Notes: a model not told the origin generated them from the sequence alone. 64,000 nucleotides of DNA from CAVQMB01 sp963713445 (GCA_963713445.1 CAVQMB010000004.1:1-64000); one strand, 5' to 3'. Counted from the stretch's first letter, positions 7,935 to 19,774 are shown. Translations and numbers: made by a program.

Positions 7935-9197
7935 TCAGTGCGGCACCCGCCGAATGCACGCACCCAACTGGGACAGTTTCTCCTCGATACATTCGTAGCC
8001 GCGGTCGATATGATAGACGCGATCAAGTACCGTCTCTCCGGTCGCAACCAGCCCTGCCAGGATCAAGCTGGCGGACGCGCGCAGATCCGTGGCCATCAGC
8101 GGCGCGCCAGTTAGACTGCTAACCCCACTGCTTATGGCGGTGTTGCCCTCCAACTGAATCATGGCCCCCATGCGCTGCAGTTCGTTGACATGCATGAAGC
8201 GGTTCTCGAACACCGTCTCGGTGATGGTCCCGGTGCCTTCAGCAACCGAATTGAGCGCCACAAACTGTGCCTGCATGTCAGTCGGAAACGCCGGATAGGG
8301 TGCCGTGCGCACCTGCACCGCCCGCGGCCGCTTCCCGCGCATGTCAAGCGCGACCCAATCGGCCGCGGTGTCAACCTGGGCGCCAGCCTCCTCGAGTTTG
8401 ACCAGCACCGCTTCCAGGACATCGGGCCGGCTGTCCTTGATTTTGATGCGTCCGCCGGTAATGGCGGCAGCCACCAGATAGGTCGCCACCTCGATACGAT
8501 CGGGCAAGACCCGGTAGTGGGTACCGTGCAGCCGCTCGACCCCTTCGATTACCAGCGTCGGGGAGCCGATGCCGGAGATCTGGGCCCCCATGCTGTTGAG
8601 GCATTCGGCGAGATCAACAACCTCCGGTTCACGAGCGGCGTTCTCGATGATCGTGGTGCCGCGTGCCAACGTCGCCGCCATCATCAGGTTCTCAGTGCCT
8701 GTCACGGTAACCAGATCCATGACAATGTGCGCGCCGCGCAGACGGCCCCTGCTCCGGGCTTTGATATAACCACCATCAACCCGGATTTCGGCTCCCATGG
8801 CAGTCAGGCCCTGAATGTGCAGATTGACCGGCCGGGAACCGATCGCACAGCCACCCGGCAAGCTTACCTCGGCGTGGCCATGGCGCGCCAACAGTGGCCC
8901 CAGCACCAGGATCGAGGCACGCATGGTCTTGACCAGCTCGTACGGTGCGCAATAGTTGCACAGCGTGCGCGGGTCGACCTCGATGTTCATCCGTTCGTCC
9001 ACCACCAGCCGGATACCGAGGCGGCCCAGCAGCTCCATAGTGGTCGTGACATCCTGTAGATGCGGTACATTGCTAATCACCACTGGCTCGTCAGCCAGTA
9101 GGGTTGCCGCCAGGATCGGCAGCACCGCGTTCTTGGCACCGGCGGCACGCAGCTCGCCGTCCAGTGGTGCACCGCCACTGATGATCAGTCGGCTCAC
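7935..9197 (-). CDS. murA: UDP-N-acetylglucosamine 1-carboxyvinyltransferase MurA
   Basis: 420 residues, normal length. MurA adds enolpyruvate from PEP to UDP-GlcNAc, the first committed step of peptidoglycan synthesis. The conserved Lys lies in AGAKNAVLPIL (19-29) and the fosfomycin-target Cys is C117 in LPGGCAIGSRPVNLH. It also has GTGTITETVFENRFMHV. The start codon follows the ibaG stop by one base. Part of the mla-ibaG-murA-hisG run. Confidence 0.97.
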   Translation of the reverse strand: MSRLIISGGAPLDGELRAAGAKNAVLPILAATLLADEPVVISNVPHLQDVTTTMELLGRLGIRLVVDERMNIEVDPRTLCNYCAPYELVKTMRASILVLGPLLARHGHAEVSLPGGCAIGSRPVNLHIQGLTAMGAEIRVDGGYIKARSRGRLRGAHIVMDLVTVTGTENLMMAATLARGTTIIENAAREPEVVDLAECLNSMGAQISGIGSPTLVIEGVERLHGTHYRVLPDRIEVATYLVAAAITGGRIKIKDSRPDVLEAVLVKLEEAGAQVDTAADWVALDMRGKRPRAVQVRTAPYPAFPTDMQAQFVALNSVAEGTGTITETVFENRFMHVNELQRMGAMIQLEGNTAISSGVSSLTGAPLMATDLRASASLILAGLVATGETVLDRVYHIDRGYECIEEKLSQLGACIRRVPH

Positions 9198-9198
9198 C

Positions 9199-9444
9199 TC
9201 AGTCCTGGCGAGTGCGCCAGGCCTCAGGCGTAAATGTCTTGATAGCCAGAGCGTGAATATCCTGGTTGCTCATGCGCTCACCCAGCGCGTCGTACACCAG
9301 GCGGTGCTGCTGAATCAACGACTTGCCTGCAAAAGTGTCGCTCACCACCCGCGCCTCGAAATGCACGCCGTCATCGCCGCGCACGTCGACCATAGCACCG
9401 GGTATATTTTGCTCCAGTAGCGTTTTGATTGTGTTTGCGTCCAT
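9199..9444 (-). CDS. ibaG: BolA family protein IbaG
   Basis: 81 residues. BolA-like proteins bind [2Fe-2S] clusters together with monothiol glutaredoxins. The family core is recognisable in FEARVVSDTFAGKSLIQQHRLVYDALGE (about 30-57), with an invariant His in the HRLVY segment. It is encoded between mlaB and murA, the conserved position of ibaG (yrbA), and its start overlaps the mlaB stop by one base. Confidence 0.93.
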   Translation of the reverse strand: MDANTIKTLLEQNIPGAMVDVRGDDGVHFEARVVSDTFAGKSLIQQHRLVYDALGERMSNQDIHALAIKTFTPEAWRTRQD

Positions 9445-9776
9445 TAACCAATAGCTGAGATTTCGTTGCCTTCGCCGCCGCCGTCACCCGGCAGCAACCC
9501 ACTGAGACCCGCCACCTGTATCAGCCCGTGCATCAGCGGCGGAATATTAACAAACTGGAGCTCATGCTGGCAGCGTCGGGCCTGACCCAGCCAGTACACC
9601 AGCAGCGCCACCGCGGCGCTGTCAGCCGCATCCACCTCACCCAGATCGACCGTCAGCTCCCGGTGCTGCTCGACCAGCACACGAAGCTGGGGCCACAATA
9701 GCGCCACAGCCGCGTGATCCAAGCCGCCCTGCAGGGCATAACAATCGCTGCCCTGGGCCCGCAACTGGGCCATCAA
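9444..9776 (-). CDS. mlaB: STAS-domain protein MlaB
   Basis: 110 residues, a single STAS domain. In the Mla system this protein binds the MlaF ATPase and regulates the inner-membrane transporter. The STAS signature is LTVDLGEVDAADSAAVALLVYWL (about 40-62), where Asp-Ser-Ala marks the usual phospho-acceptor turn. Its start overlaps the mlaC stop by 4 bases. Divergence is high, so assignment leans on synteny. Confidence 0.88.
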   Translation of the reverse strand: MMAQLRAQGSDCYALQGGLDHAAVALLWPQLRVLVEQHRELTVDLGEVDAADSAAVALLVYWLGQARRCQHELQFVNIPPLMHGLIQVAGLSGLLPGDGGGEGNEISAIG

Positions 9777-10390
9777 CCGGTAGCGCCCTGACTGTTGCGC
9801 TGATGCAGTTTGCTGATCACCGCATCAAGACCCTCACGCCCGATCTGGCTACCCAGGGAACTGCGGTAGTTAGTTACCAGGCTGACGCCGTCGATATTGA
9901 CATCGTAAACCTTCCAAGCCCCATGTTTGTAGTGCAGTTCATAGTTGATAGGAACCGCTGGCCCATCGCTACGCTGTACTTCAGAGCGCACGGTCACGTC
10001 CTTGGCATCACTCGCCGCCTGTACTGGGCTATAACGGATCTTCTGACCCGAGTAGTCCAGCAGCGCCTTGGCATAGGTGCGTACCAGCAGAGTCCGGAAC
10101 TCGTCAGTAAAGCGTTGGCGCTGATGCGGCGATGCCCGGCGCCAGTACTTGCCTAACACCCAGCGCGATATGGCTTCGAAGTCAAAATGCGGCAGAACGA
10201 TCTTGCGCACCAGGTCGTAGATCCGATCCGGATGCTGCTGCAGTTCGTCGTGGTGCTGCTGCAGTGCACTGATCACCTGATCAGCCGTCTGCTCGATCAG
10301 TTTCTGCGCATCCTGCGGTTGACTCGCCGCAGCCCAGGCACTGCCGGTCGCCAGCAACAGCGTGAGAAACAGTGGCAACAGTTTTTTCAT
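9773..10390 (-). CDS. mlaC: Periplasmic phospholipid-binding protein MlaC
   Basis: 205 residues. MlaC shuttles phospholipids between the outer-membrane MlaA complex and the inner-membrane MlaFEDB transporter. A signal peptide (MKKLLPLFLTLLLATGSAWAA) precedes the MlaC/Ttg2D domain, including VRKIVLPHFDFEAISRWVLGKYWRRA (about 63-88) and FRTLLVRTYAKALLDY. It sits 28 bases downstream of mlaD. Confidence 0.95.
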   Translation of the reverse strand: MKKLLPLFLTLLLATGSAWAAASQPQDAQKLIEQTADQVISALQQHHDELQQHPDRIYDLVRKIVLPHFDFEAISRWVLGKYWRRASPHQRQRFTDEFRTLLVRTYAKALLDYSGQKIRYSPVQAASDAKDVTVRSEVQRSDGPAVPINYELHYKHGAWKVYDVNIDGVSLVTNYRSSLGSQIGREGLDAVISKLHQRNSQGATG

Positions 10391-10418
10391 GACCAGACCT
10401 CTTGCTCGACTATTAAGA

Positions 10419-10886
10419 CTACTTCTGCTTCCCCTGCGCCGTGTTAAACAGGAACTGACCGATCAGCTTTTCGAGCACCAGCGCGGACTGGGTCAGCTTA
10501 ATGACGTCGCCAGCCTTGAGGTTCTGCTCGGCGCCGCCAGGGTCCAGGCTAACGTATTGTTCGCCCAGCAACCCTGCCGTCACAATACTGGCGCTGGTGT
10601 CCTTGGGCAGGGGATAAGCCGGGTTCAGCGCCAGACTGACGTCCGCCTGATAGGTCTGGGGATCGAGTTTGACGCCGACCACGCGACCCACCTTGACACC
10701 GGCCACCGTAACCGGAGAGCGTACTTTGAGACTGCCGACGTTATCGAAATCGGCCGTGACCACGTAACCGTTCTGTTGACCAAAATCGCTGTACCCGCTG
10801 ACTTTGAGTGCCAGCACCAGCAAGGCAGCCAGACCCAGCGCGATGAAGGTACCAACGGCTATTTCCACAGTCCTGCTGAGGGGCAT
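10419..10886 (-). CDS. mlaD: MCE-domain phospholipid transport protein MlaD
   Basis: 155 residues. An N-terminal membrane anchor (TFIALGLAALLVLALKV, about 13-29) precedes one MCE domain (about 38-120) with VRSPVTVAGVKVGRV and LLGEQYVSLDPGG. MlaD forms the hexameric periplasmic ring of the transporter. It begins immediately after mlaE ends. Confidence 0.95.
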   Translation of the reverse strand: MPLSRTVEIAVGTFIALGLAALLVLALKVSGYSDFGQQNGYVVTADFDNVGSLKVRSPVTVAGVKVGRVVGVKLDPQTYQADVSLALNPAYPLPKDTSASIVTAGLLGEQYVSLDPGGAEQNLKAGDVIKLTQSALVLEKLIGQFLFNTAQGKQK

Positions 10887-11672
10887 TCAGGAGCCTCCGA
10901 ACATCAAGGCGGTAAGCAGAAAATCGAGACCCAGTACGGCGATCGAGCTATTGACCACAGTGCGGGTCGTGGATCGGCTGACGCCCTCCGAGGTGGGCAC
11001 CGTGTCATAGCCCTCGAACACAGCAATCCAGTTCACCACCACCGCGAACACGACACTCTTGATAACCACACCGTCGATGATATCGTCAAACAGGTCAACC
11101 GCCGATTGCATCTGTGACCAGAATGTACCCGTGTCGACACCTAGCAGGTCAACGCCGATCAAATAGCCGCCGAATACGCCAATCGCGGTAAACATGGCTG
11201 CCAGTAGCGGCAGCGCTATAACACCGGCCATAAAGCGCGGCGCCAGCACCCGGCGGATCGGATCGACCGCCATCATTTCCATGCTGGCAAGCTGCTCGGT
11301 GGCCTTCATCAAGCCGATCTCTGCCGTCAGCGCCGATCCCGCCCGACCAGCATACAACAAAGCCGCAATAACCGGCCCGAGTTCCCGCACCAGGGATTTT
11401 GCCACCACGACACCCAGCGAGGCCTCGGCACTAAACGCAACCAGGGTGTTGTAGCCCTGCAGACTCAGGACCATGCCGACGAACAGCCCGGCCACAGCAA
11501 TAATGGGCAGCGACAGTACTCCCAGCGAGTAAATCTGGCGGACAGTCTGGGCAGGTCGCGCAAGCAACGCTGGCAACGCAGTCAGCAAGCGCAGAAAAAA
11601 AAGGCTGCTGCGACCCAGCCGGGCGAGGCCGTCAAGTCCCAAACGCCCCAGAGCAGCCAGTCCATCAAGCAT
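10887..11672 (-). CDS. mlaE: Phospholipid ABC transporter permease MlaE
   Basis: 261 residues with about five to six membrane helices. The MlaE signature regions are present: PAQTVRQIYSLGVLSLPII (40-58), ELGPVIAALLYAGRAGSALTAEIG (about 96-119) and the helical run MEMMAVDPIRRVLAPRFMAG. It is the membrane core of the Mla retrograde phospholipid transporter. mlaF ends 4 bases upstream. Confidence 0.96.
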   Translation of the reverse strand: MLDGLAALGRLGLDGLARLGRSSLFFLRLLTALPALLARPAQTVRQIYSLGVLSLPIIAVAGLFVGMVLSLQGYNTLVAFSAEASLGVVVAKSLVRELGPVIAALLYAGRAGSALTAEIGLMKATEQLASMEMMAVDPIRRVLAPRFMAGVIALPLLAAMFTAIGVFGGYLIGVDLLGVDTGTFWSQMQSAVDLFDDIIDGVVIKSVVFAVVVNWIAVFEGYDTVPTSEGVSRSTTRTVVNSSIAVLGLDFLLTALMFGGS

Positions 11673-11676
11673 CGCC

Positions 11677-12489
11677 TTAACTCAACAGATCATCGGCGTA
11701 AGCCACCGCCGGGTAGTGGAACGGTACTGGCCCGTCCGGTTCGGCCTGCATGAACTGACGGGTCCAGGCCGATTTCGAGTTCAGCAGTTGCGTCGGTGGA
11801 CCATGCTCGATCACTTTGCCCTCGGCAATCAGATAGGCGTTGTCGGCAATGGTCGCAGTCTCGGCAACATCGTGCGAGACAATGATGGAGGTCAACCCAA
11901 GGGCATCGTTCAACAACCGGATCAGCTTGACCAGCACACCCATAGAGATCGGGTCCTGACCTGAAAACGGTTCATCATACATGATCATCATCGGATCCAA
12001 CGCAATGGCCCGCGCCAGTGCCACCCGCCGGCTCATTCCGCCTGACAGCTCGCTCGGCATCAGATCCCGGGCGCCGCGCAGGCCAACCGCTTCCAGCTTC
12101 ATCAGAACCAGCAGACGCACCAGCGGTTCGGGTAACCGGGTGTGCTCACGCAGCGGAAACGCGACATTCTCGAATACTGTCAGATCGGTAAACAACGCGC
12201 CGCTCTGGAACAGCATGCTCATGCGCTTGCGCAACGCATACAATTCGTTGCGGCCGAGCGCGTGGACGTTGCGGCCGGCCACCTCGATGGTACCGGCGGC
12301 CGGCCTGAGCCGACCAGCAATCAACTGCAGCAGCGTGGTCTTGCCGGTTCCGCTGGGTCCGAGTATCGCGGTGATCTGACCGGCGGGGATATCCAAATCG
12401 ACCCCGTCGAACACGAGCCGCGGTCCGCGGCGGAAACTAAGCCCGCGAATCCGCACCAGTACGGCTGGGTCAACGGCCTCCTCAGGCAT
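11677..12489 (-). CDS. mlaF: Phospholipid ABC transporter ATP-binding protein MlaF
   Basis: 270 residues. ABC ATPase with Walker A GPSGTGKT (44-51), signature LSGGMSRRVALARAIALDP and Walker B MIMYDEPFSGQDP, followed by the switch His in IIVSHD. YDEPFSGQDP is close to the MlaF-specific form of Walker B. First mla gene of the run, and its start overlaps the fumarase stop by 8 bases, so it may be co-transcribed with that gene. Confidence 0.96.
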   Translation of the reverse strand: MPEEAVDPAVLVRIRGLSFRRGPRLVFDGVDLDIPAGQITAILGPSGTGKTTLLQLIAGRLRPAAGTIEVAGRNVHALGRNELYALRKRMSMLFQSGALFTDLTVFENVAFPLREHTRLPEPLVRLLVLMKLEAVGLRGARDLMPSELSGGMSRRVALARAIALDPMMIMYDEPFSGQDPISMGVLVKLIRLLNDALGLTSIIVSHDVAETATIADNAYLIAEGKVIEHGPPTQLLNSKSAWTRQFMQAEPDGPVPFHYPAVAYADDLLS

Positions 12490-14002
12490 CCTGGAGAACC
12501 GGAATTCGGCCGATCCGGGCCCGCCACTCCCGGGGACCGCGCTGATGCACTGATGTACCGGCGACGTCGACCGCCACCGTCACCGGCATATCCTCGACGT
12601 CGAACTCGTAGATGGCCTCCATGCCAAGGTCCTCGAACGCCATCACCCGGGCCTTGCGGATGGCTTTGGACACCAGGTAGGCCGCCCCGCCGACGGCCAT
12701 CAAATAGACCGCGCGGTGCTGCTTGATGGCTTCGATTGCGGCGGGGCCGCGCTCAGCCTTGCCGACCATACCCAACAAACCGGTCCGACTCAGCATCATT
12801 TCAGTGAATTTGTCCATCCGTGTGGAAGTGGTCGGTCCGGCGGGTCCCACCACTTCGTCGCGGACCGGGTCGACCGGACCGACGTAATAGATGAAGCGGT
12901 TGCGGAAATCGACCGGCAGCGGCTCGCCTCGGGCCAGCAGTTCCTGGATCCGTTTGTGGGCGGCATCACGTCCGGTCAAAAGTTTGCCGTTCAGCAACAG
13001 TCGTTCACCAGGCTGCCAGCAGGCAATATCGTCAGGCGTCACCGTATTCAGATCGACCCTGCGGGCGCCAGCGCCTGCTTCCCAGGTCACCGCTGGCCAG
13101 TCTTCCAGTTTGGGATGTGGCAGCTCGGCCGGCCCGCTGCCGTCCAGTACAAAATGGATGTGCCGGGTGGCCGCACAGTTCGGAATCATAGCAACCGGTT
13201 TATTGGCCGCATGGGTCGGATAGTCGCGGATCTTGACGTCCAGCACGGTGGTCAGGCCACCCAGCCCCTGGGCACCTATGCCAAGCGCATTAACTTTGTC
13301 GAACAGTTCCAGACGCAACTCCTCAACCGCAGACCGGGATCCACGCGCTTTGAGCTCATGGATATCGATCGGTTCCATCAATGATTCCTTGGCCATCACC
13401 ATGGCCTTTTCCGCAGTTCCGCCGATACCAATCCCGAGCATGCCCGGCGGGCACCAGCCGGCGCCCATGGTCGGCACGGTGGACAGAACCCACTCCACGA
13501 TACTGTCGGAAGGGTTCAGCATGGTGAACTTGGACTTGGCCTCGGACCCCCCTCCCTTGGCCGCCAGCGTCACCTCGAGCCTATCACCCGGCACCAATTC
13601 CGTGTGAATCACGGCGGGGGTATTGTCACCGGTATTGCGCCGTGCCCCCGCTGGATCAGACAGAATCGAGGCACGCAATGGATTATCCGGATTCGTATAG
13701 GCCCGGCGCACGCCTTCGTTCACCATATCGGAAACACTCATATCGACATCCCAGCGCAGCGCCATGCCGATCTTCAGGAACACGGTGACGATACCCGTAT
13801 CCTGGCAAATCGGCCGATGGCCCTCCGCGCAGAGCCGCGAATTAACCAGAATCTGAGCCATGGCATCGCGCGCCGCCGGCGACTGCTCACGCTGGTAGGC
13901 CGCCGCCAGGGCATCGAGATAATCTTTCGGATGGTAATAGGAGATGTGCTGCAGGGCGTCCGCAACGCTCTGAATAAAGTCGTCCTGGCAAATCGTCGTC
14001 AT
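12482..14002 (-). CDS. fumA: Fumarate hydratase, class I (iron-sulfur)
   Basis: 506 residues from the ATG at 14002; the open frame runs on to 14125 but the extra part is not family-like. Class I fumarases interconvert fumarate and L-malate with a [4Fe-4S] cluster. Both halves are present: the N-terminal alpha domain and the C-terminal beta (swivel) domain beginning near residue 325. Likely cluster Cys are C66 (RPICQDTG), C184 (GWCPPGMLG) and C276 (PNCAATRH). GPAGPTTSTRMDKF is characteristic of the C-terminal domain. It is divergent from the malic enzyme gene, so malate is the shared metabolite. The 8-base overlap with mlaF is unusual company for this gene. Confidence 0.95.
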   Translation of the reverse strand: MTTICQDDFIQSVADALQHISYYHPKDYLDALAAAYQREQSPAARDAMAQILVNSRLCAEGHRPICQDTGIVTVFLKIGMALRWDVDMSVSDMVNEGVRRAYTNPDNPLRASILSDPAGARRNTGDNTPAVIHTELVPGDRLEVTLAAKGGGSEAKSKFTMLNPSDSIVEWVLSTVPTMGAGWCPPGMLGIGIGGTAEKAMVMAKESLMEPIDIHELKARGSRSAVEELRLELFDKVNALGIGAQGLGGLTTVLDVKIRDYPTHAANKPVAMIPNCAATRHIHFVLDGSGPAELPHPKLEDWPAVTWEAGAGARRVDLNTVTPDDIACWQPGERLLLNGKLLTGRDAAHKRIQELLARGEPLPVDFRNRFIYYVGPVDPVRDEVVGPAGPTTSTRMDKFTEMMLSRTGLLGMVGKAERGPAAIEAIKQHRAVYLMAVGGAAYLVSKAIRKARVMAFEDLGMEAIYEFDVEDMPVTVAVDVAGTSVHQRGPREWRARIGRIPVLQDA

Positions 14003-14124
14003 ACCATGCTCTCGTGTAAGATTAACTCTGGAGTTGGACGCCAGCTGGCGGCTTAGTGTAGCAGATGCCTCCAGGGCCGGCGTGCCTGCAGCACAGATCA
14101 ACAAACAAGCGCCCGAGAACGCCA

Positions 14125-16433
<2,309 letters not shown>

Positions 16434-16932
16434 TCACACCCTCGGCCCAACGCAACACGGCCTGTACCCGCGGCGTCAGCATGGGCCAGGCCGTGTCCCG
16501 ATCCGCCCAGCGATACTCGCTGTGTTCAGGTCGCCCCAGTTCGGGATTGACCGGCAGATCGACCACGTCGGTGGTCGACTCAGCAATGTAATAGCGGGCC
16601 ACCTTCCGGCCGTGATTATAGGGCGGCGTCTGGCGATAAACCCGCCCCCAGCGGAAGCGCAAATCCGTGAGTGTGGTCTCTTCGGCCACTTCACGCAGGG
16701 CGCAGGCGAAAGGCATTTCACCCGGCTCGACCATACCCTTGGGGAAATCCCAGTAATCGTAAGCGCGCAGCAGCAGATAATCGTAGTGGTCACCGGTCCA
16801 GTACAGCACCACTACCCCCGCCGACAGAATTCGGGCGGCCATGGGCAATCCGTAGAACTACATTTGGCGGCCAGCATAACACAAGGCTACCGCTTGGCAC
16901 TGTCCGGAAGGTAATATGCCACCCGGTTCCCG

Positions 16933-16953
16933 CGCCGCCAATCCGTGGCGGCG
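16933..16953 (-). terminator. GC-rich hairpin downstream of hemE
   Basis: Seven-base inverted repeat CGCCGCC (16933-16939) / GGCGGCG (16947-16953) with a 7-base loop, 16 bases past the hemE stop. There is no T-run on the minus strand, so intrinsic termination would be weak. Confidence 0.35.
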
Positions 16954-16968
16954 GCGAGCATCCGTTGC

Positions 16969-18033
16969 TTAGGGATTGATCGCGCTCAGTTCATGCACTG
17001 CATCGACCATTGCCGCAACATGCGCCGGATCGATATCCGGATGAATGCCGTGCCCCAGATTGAACACGTGGCCCGGCCCCCGGCCATAGCCTGCCAGCAC
17101 TGCTGCCACTTCTGCTTTGATCCGCTCACTCGGGCCGTACAGGGCACAGGGATCGAGATTGCCTTGCAGCGCGACGCGGGCACCGATGCGCTGACGGGCC
17201 GCCGCAATATCCGTGGTCCAGTCGATGCCGACCGCATCGCAGCCACTGGCAGCAATATCTTCCAGCCAGGCCCCACCTCCCTTGGTGAATACAATCACCG
17301 GTATGTCGCGGCCATCGTGGTAACGCTGCAAACCAGCCATAACGCGCTGCATGTAAGTCAGCGAGAATTCCCGGTAGTGCACCGGCGTCAGCACGCCACC
17401 CCAGGTATCGAATAGCATCAGCGCCTGCGCCCCCGCAGCCACCTGAGCGTTAAGATAGGCCGTGACACTGTCGGCGACTATGCTCAGCAAACGATGGGCC
17501 AGCTGCGGGGCACTGTACAACAGCCCCTTGGCACGACTGAACGTGCGACTGGTCTGCCCTTCGACCATGTACGTCGCCAGCGTCCAGGGACTCCCGGCAA
17601 AGCCGATCAGTGGCACGCGGCCGGCCAGCTCGCGACGTATCAAGCGCACGGCCGCGCTGACATAGCCGAGTTCGGCCTCAGGATCGATGACCCCCAGTCG
17701 CTGGATATCCGCTGCGGTGCGCACGGGACGGACAAATTTCGGCCCCTCGCCTTCAACGAAAGCAAGCCCCAGCCCCATGGCATCAGGAATGGTCAAAATG
17801 TCGGAGAACAGAATGGCGGCATCCAGAGCGAACCGGTCCAGCGGCTGCAATGTTACCTCGCAGGCCAGTTCGGGCGTCTGGCAAAGCGCCATGAAACTGC
17901 CTGCACGAGCGCGGGCTGCGCGGTATTCCGGGAGATAACGGCCAGCCTGGCGCATCAGCCAGACCGGCGTGCAGTCCACTGGCTGCCGAGCCAGAGCGCG
18001 CAGCAGTCTGTCATTGTGCAGTGGGATCGTCAT
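16969..18033 (-). CDS. hemE: Uroporphyrinogen decarboxylase HemE
   Basis: 354 residues from the ATG at 18033; the frame extends further upstream but only this start yields the family N terminus. HemE decarboxylates uroporphyrinogen III to coproporphyrinogen III in haem synthesis. Signature regions: VWLMRQAGRYLPEYRAARA (about 20-38), ILFSDILTIPDAMGLGL, PLIGFAGSPWTLATYM, and the C-terminal GHGIHPDIDPAHVAAMV. It follows aroB by 43 bases and may share its transcript. Confidence 0.97.
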   Translation of the reverse strand: MTIPLHNDRLLRALARQPVDCTPVWLMRQAGRYLPEYRAARARAGSFMALCQTPELACEVTLQPLDRFALDAAILFSDILTIPDAMGLGLAFVEGEGPKFVRPVRTAADIQRLGVIDPEAELGYVSAAVRLIRRELAGRVPLIGFAGSPWTLATYMVEGQTSRTFSRAKGLLYSAPQLAHRLLSIVADSVTAYLNAQVAAGAQALMLFDTWGGVLTPVHYREFSLTYMQRVMAGLQRYHDGRDIPVIVFTKGGGAWLEDIAASGCDAVGIDWTTDIAAARQRIGARVALQGNLDPCALYGPSERIKAEVAAVLAGYGRGPGHVFNLGHGIHPDIDPAHVAAMVDAVHELSAINP

Positions 18034-18076
18034 GGCGTGCTCTGGAACGGAAGCGTAAAGAGAACGGGGCGAGCCA

Positions 18077-19162
18077 TCAGGCCACGCTTCGGTGCTGATC
18101 GAGAACCTGCGCAATAAGCGCCTGATCAACGTCATCGGCAATCACCGCCCGACCGATTGCCTTGAGCAACACCAGCCGTAAGCGGCCCGCGCGGACTTTC
18201 TTGTCGACCGCCATAACACGCAGAAAGTCCGCGCTGCCGAGTTCCGCCGGTGCCGCCACCGGCAACCCGGCCCGCTTCAGCAGACAGCCGACGCGTTCAG
18301 CTTCGACCGCCGGCAACCAGCCCAGCCGGGCCGACAAGGCGGCTGCCAGCACCATCCCCGTCGCCACGGCTTCGCCGTGCAACCAGGTACCGTAGCCGAG
18401 GCCGGTCTCGATCGCGTGACCAAAGGTGTGCCCCAGGTTGAGCAGCGCACGCACGCCGCCTTCGCGTTCATCGGCCGCAACAATATCGGCCTTGCAGCCA
18501 CAGGAGCGCGCTATGGCCTGCGCCAGCAACTCTGGGTCCCGGGCCAGCAGCGCATCAAGCCGTTGTTCCAGCCAGTCGAAGAATGAAGCGTCTCCTATCA
18601 AGCCGTATTTGACCACTTCGGCGAGACCAGCGCTGAACTCACGATCGGGCAACGTATTCAGAGTGGCCGTGTCCGCCAGCACACAACGCGGCTGGTGGAA
18701 TGCGCCGATCATGTTCTTGCCGAGGGGATGATTGACCGCCGTCTTACCGCCGACCGAGGAATCGACCTGAGCCAGCAGCGTGGTCGGCACCTGAATGTAA
18801 TCCACCCCACGCTGATAACAGGCCGCGGCAAACCCGGCAATATCACCCACCACACCACCGCCCAGCGCCACCAGCGTGCAGCCGCGATCAAACCTGAGCG
18901 TCAACAGTGCATCGAAGATATCATTCAGCGTAGCCAGCGTCTTGTACTGTTCGCCGTCCGGCAACACCTTTTCGGCGACCTGCCGGTCAGGCAGCAGTGC
19001 CTTCAGGGCCGGCAGATACAAGGGGGCCACCGTTTCGTTGCTGACGATCAACACTTGGCGGCCGCGCAGATGATTGCGCAGCAGATCGGAGCGTGCCAGC
19101 AGACCGTCACCAATATAAATCGGGTAGCTGCGCTCGCCCAACTCTACGGTAAGCGTATGCAT
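18077..19162 (-). CDS. aroB: 3-dehydroquinate synthase AroB
   Basis: 361 residues from the ATG at 19162. AroB makes 3-dehydroquinate from DAHP in the shikimate pathway, using NAD and a metal ion. Characteristic: PDGEQYKTL (NAD site region), ALGGGVVGDIAGFAAACYQRG, QVPTTLLAQVDSSVGGKTAVNHPLGKN (split here for length: QVPTTLLAQVDSSVGGK, then TAVNHPLGKN) and LNLGHTFGHAIE with metal-binding His residues. 26 bases downstream of aroK, the conserved aroKB order. Confidence 0.97.
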   Translation of the reverse strand: MHTLTVELGERSYPIYIGDGLLARSDLLRNHLRGRQVLIVSNETVAPLYLPALKALLPDRQVAEKVLPDGEQYKTLATLNDIFDALLTLRFDRGCTLVALGGGVVGDIAGFAAACYQRGVDYIQVPTTLLAQVDSSVGGKTAVNHPLGKNMIGAFHQPRCVLADTATLNTLPDREFSAGLAEVVKYGLIGDASFFDWLEQRLDALLARDPELLAQAIARSCGCKADIVAADEREGGVRALLNLGHTFGHAIETGLGYGTWLHGEAVATGMVLAAALSARLGWLPAVEAERVGCLLKRAGLPVAAPAELGSADFLRVMAVDKKVRAGRLRLVLLKAIGRAVIADDVDQALIAQVLDQHRSVA

Positions 19163-19188
19163 GACGGGAATTCTAACCGAATAGCCCA

Positions 19189-19713
19189 TTAGCGGACAGC
19201 ACCGCGACCGTTCAGTGCGCCGAGAATGCGCTCTGCCACCGCCCTCGGATAACTGCCATCGGTATCGATGATGAGGTCCGCGACCGAACGGTACAGTGGC
19301 TCGCGCACAAGCAGCAATTCGCTCAGCCGGGTACGGGGATCGCCACCCGCCAGCAGCGGCCGGTTCCGGTCACGGCCAACGCGGCGAAGCTGCTCGGCTA
19401 CTGACGTGCGCAGGTAAATTACCGTCCCTGCGGCAGCAAGGGCCGCCCGGCTGGCCGGATCCAGCACCGCGCCGCCGCCTGTGGCGAGCACGATTCCGGA
19501 TTGCTGACCCAGCTCGGCAATCATTGCCGCTTCCCGCGCCCGGAAACCGGCTTCACCTTCGAGCTCGAAGATCAGCGGGATACCCACTCCGGTACGCCGC
19601 TCGATCTCGGTGTCGCTATCGACAAAGGCACGATGCAGCGCGTCGGCCAACCGTCGTCCCACGGTGCTTTTGCCCGCCCCCATGGGACCGATCAGGATGA
19701 GATTATCAGTCAT
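19189..19713 (-). CDS. aroK: Shikimate kinase AroK
   Basis: 174 residues. It phosphorylates shikimate with ATP. P-loop GPMGAGKSTVGRRLA (9-23), shikimate-binding DSDTEIERRTG (about 33-43), FRAREA and the GGGAV loop are present. It belongs to the pil-aro block, though a lipoprotein gene and a hairpin separate it from pilQ here. Confidence 0.97.
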   Translation of the reverse strand: MTDNLILIGPMGAGKSTVGRRLADALHRAFVDSDTEIERRTGVGIPLIFELEGEAGFRAREAAMIAELGQQSGIVLATGGGAVLDPASRAALAAAGTVIYLRTSVAEQLRRVGRDRNRPLLAGGDPRTRLSELLLVREPLYRSVADLIIDTDGSYPRAVAERILGALNGRGAVR

Positions 19714-19723
19714 GACGCAGACA

Positions 19724-19744
19724 GGCGGGCCTCGGGAGCCCGCC
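19724..19744 (-). terminator. GC-rich hairpin just upstream of aroK
   Basis: Inverted repeat GGCGGGC (19724-19730) / GCCCGCC (19738-19744) with a 7-base loop, lying between the lipoprotein stop and the aroK start on the minus strand. There is no clear T-run. It may attenuate or partly terminate transcripts coming from the pil genes. Confidence 0.35.
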
Positions 19745-19774
19745 CCCGTATCTTCGGACCAACTGTGTATCCTG

